From positions 1 to 20,379 of the forward strand of contig CABUDJ010000035.1 of the NCBI GenBank assembly GCA_902490325.1: a DNA stretch of 20,379 nucleotides, given 5' to 3'. The stretch's first letter is position 1. Each line of letters opens with the position of its first letter. The DNA comes from an uncultured Collinsella sp. GTDB lineage: Bacteria > Actinomycetota > Coriobacteriia > Coriobacteriales > Coriobacteriaceae. Position numbers and translations under genes: made by a program. Below, one piece after another: positions 15,382-20,379 of the stretch. The notes under the pieces were generated by a model. That model saw only the letters and a list, made by a program, of their open reading frames with translations, did not search any database and was not told where the DNA came from.

Positions 15382-16101
15382 ATGCCTGCGCCCAAAAATG
15401 CACCGCTTTACCAGCAGATTTACGACGAAATTAAGGATGCGATCGAGAAAGGTGTTTATGCACCCAAGGAGCGTATTCCGTCCGAGCTTGAGCTAGCCGA
15501 GCAGTACGAGGTGAGCCGAATTACGGTGCGCCGCGCCGTCGAAGAGCTCTGCTCCGATGGCTACCTGGTTAAGCAACAGGGCCGCGGCACCTTTGTTTCC
15601 ACGCCGCACATCAATCGCCAGTTCCACGCCTCGACGCTGCAGACGTTTACCGCGCTGTGTGCCGACAACGGCATGAAGGCGGGCGCACACGTGGTCGATC
15701 GTCAGATCGTTCCGGCGCGCCAAAATGAGATGGAATTCTTTGGTCTGCAGAAGGATGCGCTGCTGCTGCATATCAAGCGCGTGCGTACGGCCGACGGCGA
15801 GCCCATCTTTGAGGAGAACATCTTTGTGCCGTTTGACGCTTACCGTGAGCTGCTGACGGCAGATCTTGAGGACAAGTCGATTTTTGCCGAGGTCGAGCGT
15901 GTTGGCGGAACGCCGATTGTCTCGGTTGGCTACCGCACGGTCGAGGCCGTTCGAGCTAACGCCGAGCAGGCGGCCGAGTTGGGCATTGCTCCGCACGATC
16001 CGCTGCTCAACCTGCGTGCCGGCTTTATCGGTCCCAATGGCGAGCCGGTCCTGATGGGTAAGCAGTACTACGTGGGATCGCGCTACGTTATGGTCATGTA
16101 A
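15382..16101 (+). CDS. GntR/HutC-family regulator with UTRA domain (GntR2)
   Basis: The 239-residue protein has a GntR winged helix (about 8-72: IPSELELAEQYEVSRITVRRAVEEL, wing QQGRGTFVSTP) and a UTRA sensor (about 90-235, including LLLHIKRVRTADGEPIFEEN). It has no adjacent catabolic gene, yet its own upstream region carries the TATAACGTCT word found before the PTS operon and the DMT gene. I therefore propose it as their regulator, probably a repressor relieved by a phosphorylated Amadori compound or product. It is a paralogue of the regulator at 18409: both share SRITVRRA, QQGRGTFV and RVRTADG. The Shine-Dalgarno is weak. A perfect 12-bp hairpin begins right after the stop codon. Confidence 0.9.
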   Translation: MPAPKNAPLYQQIYDEIKDAIEKGVYAPKERIPSELELAEQYEVSRITVRRAVEELCSDGYLVKQQGRGTFVSTPHINRQFHASTLQTFTALCADNGMKAGAHVVDRQIVPARQNEMEFFGLQKDALLLHIKRVRTADGEPIFEENIFVPFDAYRELLTADLEDKSIFAEVERVGGTPIVSVGYRTVEAVRANAEQAAELGIAPHDPLLNLRAGFIGPNGEPVLMGKQYYVGSRYVMVM

Positions 16102-16129
16102 GTTACGCGGTTTTACCAAACCGCGTAAC
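16102..16129 (+). terminator. Perfect hairpin directly after GntR2
   Basis: GTTACGCGGTTT (16102-16113) and AAACCGCGTAAC (16118-16129) pair perfectly around TACC. No T-run follows, so termination may be weak or bidirectional through the A/T at the stem top. It starts at the base after the stop codon. Confidence 0.6.
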
Positions 16130-16142
16130 GGCTCGACGCTGC

Positions 16143-16241
16143 AAACGCCCCTAAGCGGCAATCTGACGTTCAATCGTCGGTCGCGTACCCAAAGTACGCT
16201 TCCCTCCTCTTTCACGTCACCTTGCTCGCTTAGGGGCGTTT
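16143..16241. other. 99-bp structured element with 15-bp perfect arms, upstream of recQ
   Basis: AAACGCCCCTAAGCG (16143-16157) pairs perfectly with CGCTTAGGGGCGTTT (16227-16241) across 69 nt. The interior holds a second hairpin, GCGTAC/GTACGC (16183-16199), and the sequence CCTCCTCTTT (anti-Shine-Dalgarno-like on the plus strand). A T-run ends the right arm. I see no convincing ORF. It could be a structured RNA, a complex terminator or a dispersed repeat. It fills much of the 322-bp gene-free stretch 16102-16423; the rest holds the GntR2 hairpin, the recQ -10 and otherwise nothing I can name. Confidence 0.6.
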
Positions 16242-16386
16242 TCGCTGACTTATGCTCAACCAGCGACGTTTGCGCGCTTGTCAAGAGATTAGCCGTTGGG
16301 AAAGTGTCCAAAAATCCCACGCTCGTTCCTTTTGGATTGCGTTGCCCGTGGCCGACAGCCGTGCGGCACCGGTCCGCGTGGCGGCG

Positions 16387-16392
16387 TATAAT
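16387..16392 (+). promoter_or_regulatory. Candidate -10 box of recQ
   Basis: A consensus TATAAT lies 31 bp before the recQ ATG. The -35 position (around 16364) reads CGGCAC and is poor, so the promoter is plausible rather than certain. TTAGGAA (16414-16420) is the likely ribosome site. Confidence 0.5.
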
Positions 16393-16423
16393 CGGCGGCA
16401 GATGACTTGGACGTTAGGAAACC

Positions 16424-18406
16424 ATGACCGATAGCATGCAGCAGATGGCGCTCGACACGCTCGGCGCCTATTTTGGCTACACCTCGTTTCGCCCGGGACA
16501 GGACCGCATGGTCGATGCGATCCTTGCCGGTTGCGACGCGCTGGGTGTTATGCCCACGGGCGCCGGCAAGTCTATTTGCTACCAGGTGCCCGCGCTCATG
16601 CTGCCCGGCATCACCTTTGTGGTGAGTCCGCTGCTGTCGCTTATGGAGGATCAGACCCGCGCGTTGCTCGCGGCGGGTGCGCGCCCCAGCTATCTCAACT
16701 CCAGCCTTACTCCGGCCCAGCAAAACACCGTGCTCAAGCGGGCACGCGAGGGCCGCTACCAGCTTATGTACGTGGCGCCCGAGCGCCTGCTCGAGCCGCG
16801 CTTTTTAGCCTTTGCGCAGGAGGCCGCGGCGGACGGCGGCATCGGCGTGCCGCTCGTGGCCATTGACGAGGCCCACTGCGTAAGCCAATGGGGCCAGGAT
16901 TTCCGCCCCGCCTACCTTCAGATTCGCGAGTTCATCGATTCCCTGCCGCAGCGCCCCATCGTGGCGGCCTTTACCGCTACGGCGACCGAGCGCGTGCGCG
17001 CGGACATTCAGCAGATGCTCGGCCTGCAAAACCCTGCGACGGTGGTGACGGGCTTCGATCGCAAGAACCTCTACTTTGGCTGCGAGGAGATGGGCGACAA
17101 GGCCAAGGCCGCGTGGGTGCGCGACTATGTGATCGCGCATTCGGGCGAGAGCGGCATCGTGTATTGCTCGACCCGCAAGACGGTCGATGCGCTGGCAGGT
17201 GAGCTTGCCGAGGCGCTGGGTCCCAGCGGCATTCGCGTTGGCCGCTACCATGCCGGTATGGGCAACGACGCCCGTCGCCAAAGCCAGCGCGCCTTTATCG
17301 ACGACGATATTCAGGTGATGGTTGCCACCAATGCCTTTGGCATGGGTATCGACAAGCCCAACGTGCGCTACGTGATCCACAACAACGTGCCCGAGAGCAT
17401 CGAGGCCTACTACCAGGAGGCGGGCCGCGCCGGCCGCGATGGCGACCCGGCCAGCTGCCACCTGCTGTGGAACGGCAACGATTTTCGCATGCGTCGCTTT
17501 TTGATCGACCGCGGCGATGCTGCCGACGAGGCGCTCGACGACGAGCAGCGTGCGTGGGCGCTTCAGAATCGATATCGTCTGCTCAGCCAGATGGAGGGCT
17601 ACTGCAATACCACCGGCTGTCTGCGCGAATACATGCTGCGCTACTTTGGCGACGAGGCCGCAGCCGAGCATGCGACCGCAGCTGGTGCGGGTGGCGCCGC
17701 CACGGACGAGGCCGAGGGCTGCGGCAACTGCAGCAACTGCCTCACGCAGTTCGAGGTCGAGGACGTCACCGATATGGCCCGCGCCGCCGTGCGCTACGTC
17801 GCCACGCGCCCCATGCGCTTTGGCAAGTCGCTCATCGCCGACGTGCTCCACGGCGGCAACACCGAGCGCATTCGCCAGATGCATCTGGACGAGGACCGCG
17901 GCTACGGTGAGCTGTCGAGCGAATCGGTCGGGCGCATCAAGGACATCATCGGGCAGCTGTGCGGCCGCGGTTATTTGGCCACCTCGCAGGGGCAGTACCC
18001 GGTCGTGGGGCTGGGCCCGCGTGCTGGCGAGGTCGAGGACGAGGCGTTCGCCTTTACCGTTAAGCGTCGCGCGTCCAAGCGCAAGGCCTCGGCCCGCGCC
18101 CGCCGTGCGGTGGATCTGCTGCGCGAGGAGGCCGAGCTGGAGCAGCACCCGCGCGTTGGCGACGATGCCGAGCTGTTCGAGCGCCTGCGTGCTCTCCGCA
18201 AGGAGATCTCGACCGAGCTGGAGATGGCGCCGTATATGGTCTTTTCCGACAAGGCCCTGCGCGGCCTGTGCCGCCTGCGTCCGCAGACGCGCGAGGAGCT
18301 GATCCAGGTCAACGGCATTGGCGAGAAAAAAGCCGACGCCTTTGGCGAGCAGTTTATGGCGGCGATTGAAGAATTTGAGTCCGAGCATGCGCGGGATGGA
18401 GCGTAA
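16424..18406 (+). CDS. recQ: ATP-dependent DNA helicase RecQ
   Basis: The 660-residue 3'-5' helicase acts in recombination and stalled-fork repair. Visible are FGYTSFRPGQ (RecQ motif 0), Walker A MPTGAGKS (43-50), DEAH (148-151), TATAT, motif VI QEAGRAGRDG (331-340), zinc-binding cysteines C399, C433, C436 and C439, an RQC winged-helix region, and a C-terminal HRDC domain (about 585-650). The C399-C433 gap is about 17 residues longer than in E. coli RecQ because of an Ala/Gly-rich insert (HATAAGAGGAA). Overall length is slightly above E. coli's 609. The GntR3 gene starts 2 nt after its stop, so recQ and that regulator are probably co-transcribed, an unusual pairing. Confidence 0.96.
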   Translation: MTDSMQQMALDTLGAYFGYTSFRPGQDRMVDAILAGCDALGVMPTGAGKSICYQVPALMLPGITFVVSPLLSLMEDQTRALLAAGARPSYLNSSLTPAQQNTVLKRAREGRYQLMYVAPERLLEPRFLAFAQEAAADGGIGVPLVAIDEAHCVSQWGQDFRPAYLQIREFIDSLPQRPIVAAFTATATERVRADIQQMLGLQNPATVVTGFDRKNLYFGCEEMGDKAKAAWVRDYVIAHSGESGIVYCSTRKTVDALAGELAEALGPSGIRVGRYHAGMGNDARRQSQRAFIDDDIQVMVATNAFGMGIDKPNVRYVIHNNVPESIEAYYQEAGRAGRDGDPASCHLLWNGNDFRMRRFLIDRGDAADEALDDEQRAWALQNRYRLLSQMEGYCNTTGCLREYMLRYFGDEAAAEHATAAGAGGAATDEAEGCGNCSNCLTQFEVEDVTDMARAAVRYVATRPMRFGKSLIADVLHGGNTERIRQMHLDEDRGYGELSSESVGRIKDIIGQLCGRGYLATSQGQYPVVGLGPRAGEVEDEAFAFTVKRRASKRKASARARRAVDLLREEAELEQHPRVGDDAELFERLRALRKEISTELEMAPYMVFSDKALRGLCRLRPQTREELIQVNGIGEKKADAFGEQFMAAIEEFESEHARDGA

Positions 18407-18408
18407 CG

Positions 18409-19164
18409 ATGGCATTCGACGATAAAACCGACCGCACTGACGTGCCCGCCGTGCCGCTGTACCAACAGGTCATGGATGACCTAAAGGGCGAGATCGCGCG
18501 CGGTGTGTACCCCGCCGGCTCGCGCATTCCTTCCGAGATGGAGCTCGTGAAGTACTACGGCGTGGGACGCATCACCGTGCGCCGCGCCATCGAGGAGCTG
18601 TCGCGCGCGGGGTATCTCAACCGCCAGCAGGGGAGGGGCACGTTTGTGTGCGCGCCCAAGCTCAAGCGCAAGATTGTCCAGAAGGGTGACGTTCAGAGCT
18701 TTTCCGAGGGTTGCGCTGCCAACGACATGGTGGCCGGAGCACGCCTGGTGTCGCGCACGGTGGTTGCGGCGACGCGCGAGGACGCGGTGTTTTTTGGGGT
18801 GGAACCCGGCTGCGAGCTCATCGTTGTCGAGCGCGTGCGCACGGCAGACGGCGTGCCCGTCATGCTCGAGAACAACGCCTTCGTGCTGGCCGACCATCCC
18901 TATCTGCAGACGCTTGCCGACAAGGACCTCACGGACAATTCCATCTTTGCGCTCGTTGCCGAGCATTCGGGCCGCGCGCCGCTCAAATCCGACCCCTGCA
19001 CCGTGGAGATTGCGCTTGCCGATGCTCAGGCAGCCCCGCTGCTGGAGGTGCCGGTCGGCGAGCCGCTCTTCTATATGGAGGCGTACTTTACCGATGCGGA
19101 CGAGCGGCCCTTGCTGCTCGGACGCCAAAAGATCGTGGGCTCGCGCTACGTGTTCGACATCTAA
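18409..19164 (+). CDS. GntR/HutC-family regulator with UTRA domain (GntR3)
   Basis: The 251-residue protein has a GntR winged helix (about 17-85: IPSEMELVKYYGVGRITVRRAIEEL, wing QQGRGTFVCAP) and a UTRA domain (about 105-250, with LIVVERVRTADGVPVMLENN). The ATG at 18409 lies 2 nt after the recQ stop, with GGATGGAG inside recQ's end as the likely ribosome site, so translation is probably coupled. It is followed by two 20-bp repeats and an SIS deglycase gene, which it probably represses. It resembles GntR2 more than GntR1, which suggests the GntR2/PTS and GntR3/SIS3 modules share an origin. The effector is inferred to be a 6-phospho-fructosamine. Confidence 0.9.
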   Translation: MAFDDKTDRTDVPAVPLYQQVMDDLKGEIARGVYPAGSRIPSEMELVKYYGVGRITVRRAIEELSRAGYLNRQQGRGTFVCAPKLKRKIVQKGDVQSFSEGCAANDMVAGARLVSRTVVAATREDAVFFGVEPGCELIVVERVRTADGVPVMLENNAFVLADHPYLQTLADKDLTDNSIFALVAEHSGRAPLKSDPCTVEIALADAQAAPLLEVPVGEPLFYMEAYFTDADERPLLLGRQKIVGSRYVFDI

Positions 19165-19173
19165 CGTCCATAG

Positions 19174-19193
19174 ATAGAACAACATAGAACAAG
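19174..19193 (+). promoter_or_regulatory. Operator site 1 for SIS3 (tandem ATAGAACAA)
   Basis: ATAGAACAACATAGAACAAG is two near-identical 10-mers in tandem, a spacing of one helix turn. It starts 10 bp after the GntR3 stop, upstream of the putative SIS3 -35. It matches site 2 (19236-19255) at 17 of 20 positions. Confidence 0.65.
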
Positions 19194-19207
19194 TTTGGTG
19201 AAATGAC

Positions 19208-19236
19208 TTCACGAGCGTCGTCGTGCGTGCTATAAA
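19208..19236 (+). promoter_or_regulatory. Candidate promoter of SIS3
   Basis: TTCACG (19208-19213) and TATAAA (19231-19236) are 17 bp apart. The predicted transcript would start near 19243 within operator site 2, leaving a leader of about 66 nt before the ATG at 19309. Confidence 0.5.
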
Positions 19237-19255
19237 TAGGACAACATAGAACGAC
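19236..19255 (+). promoter_or_regulatory. Operator site 2 for SIS3
   Basis: ATAGGACAACATAGAACGAC overlaps the end of the candidate -10 and the expected transcription start, the position of a classical repressor site. Its centre lies 62 bp from that of site 1, about six helix turns, so looping between the two sites is possible. Confidence 0.65.
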
Positions 19256-19308
19256 CGCAGGTACGAGCTGTCGTCGTTCAAAACCGCCACACAAGGAGGA
19301 AAACCAGG

Positions 19309-20277
19309 ATGAACGCACATGATCTGGTTCAGGAAATCATCGAGCGCAAGGGCAAGATTGAGAACGTCTTTTGGATCGCTTGCGGTGGTTCGATGATCGA
19401 CCTGATGCCGGCTAACGAGCTGCTCAAGCGCGAGGCCACCACGTTTACCTCGACGGTCTACACTGCACGCGAGTTTTGCCTGATGGCCCCCAAGAGCCTT
19501 GGCGAGAAGTCGCTCGTTATTGCCTGCAGCCACAGCGGCAACACGCAGGAGGTCGTCGACGGCTGCGAGATGGCGCTGGCTGCCGGCGCCGAGGTCGTTG
19601 CCCTCACCGACTGCGAGGGCTCCAAGATCGATAACGGCAAGTGGACCACCTGGGTCTATCCGTGGGGCGAGGGCGTGTCACAGGTCGAGGTGCCGCAGGG
19701 CATCGGCGCTCTGATCGCCGCCGAGCTGCTCGACCAGCAGGAAGGCTACGAGGCACTCGCTGACATGTACGAGGGCCTCAAGCAGATGGATGCGCTGCTG
19801 CCCGCCGCCCGCGAGAAGGTCAACGCCGAGCTGGGCGATCGCTTTGCCGAGCTCTGCCAGCAGCACAAGTTCTTCTATATCCTTGGTTCCGGCCCCAACT
19901 TTAGCCAGACCTATGCCATGGCCATCTGCTCGCTCATGGAGATGCAGTGGCAGCACTGCTGCTACATCCACTCCGGCGAGTACTTCCACGGCCCCTTCGA
20001 GGCCACCGAGCCCGGCGTGTTCTACTTTGTGCAGCTCGGATCGGGCGAGTGCCGCCCCATGGAGGAGCGCGCGCTGGCGTTCCTCAACACGCATACCGAT
20101 ACGGTAATGGTGCTCGATGCACTCGAGTACGGCGTGGGCGAGGTGCCCGCCAGCGTGCGTTCGTACCTGGAGCCGATCTTCTTCTACAACATGAGCTGCG
20201 AGCTGCGCGCCGCCCGCGGAAAGGTGTTCGACCACAGCCCTGAGATTCGTCGCTACATGGGCATCGAGCAGTACTAA
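19309..20277 (+). CDS. SIS-domain protein, FrlB-type 6-phospho-Amadori deglycase (SIS3)
   Basis: The 322-residue double-SIS protein starts with VFWIACGGSMIDLMPANELL, has the phosphate loop SHSGNTQEVV, and LMEMQW followed by HSGEYFHGPFE. Glu211 and His227 are 16 residues apart, the expected catalytic pair. The C-terminus reads RRYMGIEQY, closer to the FrlB ending (RRYYGGLVEY, from memory) than to SIS1 and SIS2. AAGGAGGA (19293-19300) is a near-perfect ribosome site for the ATG at 19309. It stands alone behind GntR3 and its operators, with no transporter or kinase in view, so it either shares the PTS encoded upstream or is served by genes beyond the right edge. It probably acts on a different Amadori compound from SIS2, such as fructoselysine 6-phosphate. 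Confidence 0.83.
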   Translation: MNAHDLVQEIIERKGKIENVFWIACGGSMIDLMPANELLKREATTFTSTVYTAREFCLMAPKSLGEKSLVIACSHSGNTQEVVDGCEMALAAGAEVVALTDCEGSKIDNGKWTTWVYPWGEGVSQVEVPQGIGALIAAELLDQQEGYEALADMYEGLKQMDALLPAAREKVNAELGDRFAELCQQHKFFYILGSGPNFSQTYAMAICSLMEMQWQHCCYIHSGEYFHGPFEATEPGVFYFVQLGSGECRPMEERALAFLNTHTDTVMVLDALEYGVGEVPASVRSYLEPIFFYNMSCELRAARGKVFDHSPEIRRYMGIEQY

Positions 20278-20379
20278 GTAACGGGAAAAGTATTCACCTT
20301 CGATTCGCAGGGGCACTGCGTGAGTCAAAAAAGCGGGCCGCGCCGGCTACACGCTCGACCTGTCCGAGCACGAGCTTGA

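Noticed and set aside
16805..18415. 536-codon open frame on the minus strand opposite recQ
   Set aside because: RecQ motifs on the plus strand are complete; the antisense product shows no domain.
19174..19255. Repeats before SIS3 as a CRISPR array
   Set aside because: Only two 20-bp units, each internally repetitive and placed over a promoter; no cas genes.

Overview
The window looks like a chromosomal stretch from a G+C-rich Coriobacteriia gut bacterium, most plausibly Collinsella. I infer this from the strongly G/C-ending codons, the mannose-family PTS with FrlB/FraB-type SIS-domain deglycases, and short palindromic repeats of a type I associate with Collinsella. Genus is inference; no rRNA gene is present to confirm it.

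Layout. (1) 1-6181 is a plus-strand run of general genes: mfd (5' end cut by the window edge), a six-helix PAP2 phosphatase, a threonine-aldolase-like PLP enzyme with a clear intrinsic terminator, and a GNAT acetyltransferase. (2) 6227-8148 is a divergent module: a GntR/UTRA regulator (minus) facing an SIS-domain deglycase across an AT-rich region with repeated AACTTGTATGC sites. (3) 8380-13430 holds a DMT/EamA membrane transporter, then a mannose-family PTS (EIIA-EIIB fusion, EIIC, EIID) and a second SIS deglycase, closed by a strong terminator. (4) 13517-15277 holds a HAD phosphatase and a YitT-family membrane protein. (5) 15382-16101 is a second GntR/UTRA regulator. (6) 16424-20277 is recQ, a third GntR/UTRA regulator starting 2 nt after recQ, and a third SIS deglycase behind two 20-bp repeats.

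How it fits together. All three SIS proteins keep a Glu and a His sixteen residues apart, the pair expected for 6-phospho-Amadori deglycases (FrlB, FraB, GfrE/F). A mannose-family PTS would import and 6-phosphorylate a glycated amino acid in one step. That explains the lack of a kinase here. The deglycases would then release glucose 6-phosphate and a free amino acid or amine. The word TATAACG(T/A)CT lies upstream of the DMT gene, the PTS operon and the second GntR gene. It therefore predicts one regulon that ties the DMT transporter, possibly an exporter of the released amine, to the PTS. The third GntR gene and its deglycase look like a paralogous module with its own operator.

Between genes there are palindromic repeats, including a 38-bp element present twice with one mismatch, a 65-bp long inverted repeat, and a 99-bp structured element of unknown nature upstream of recQ. 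I saw no tRNA, rRNA, CRISPR array, insertion sequence or phage gene.
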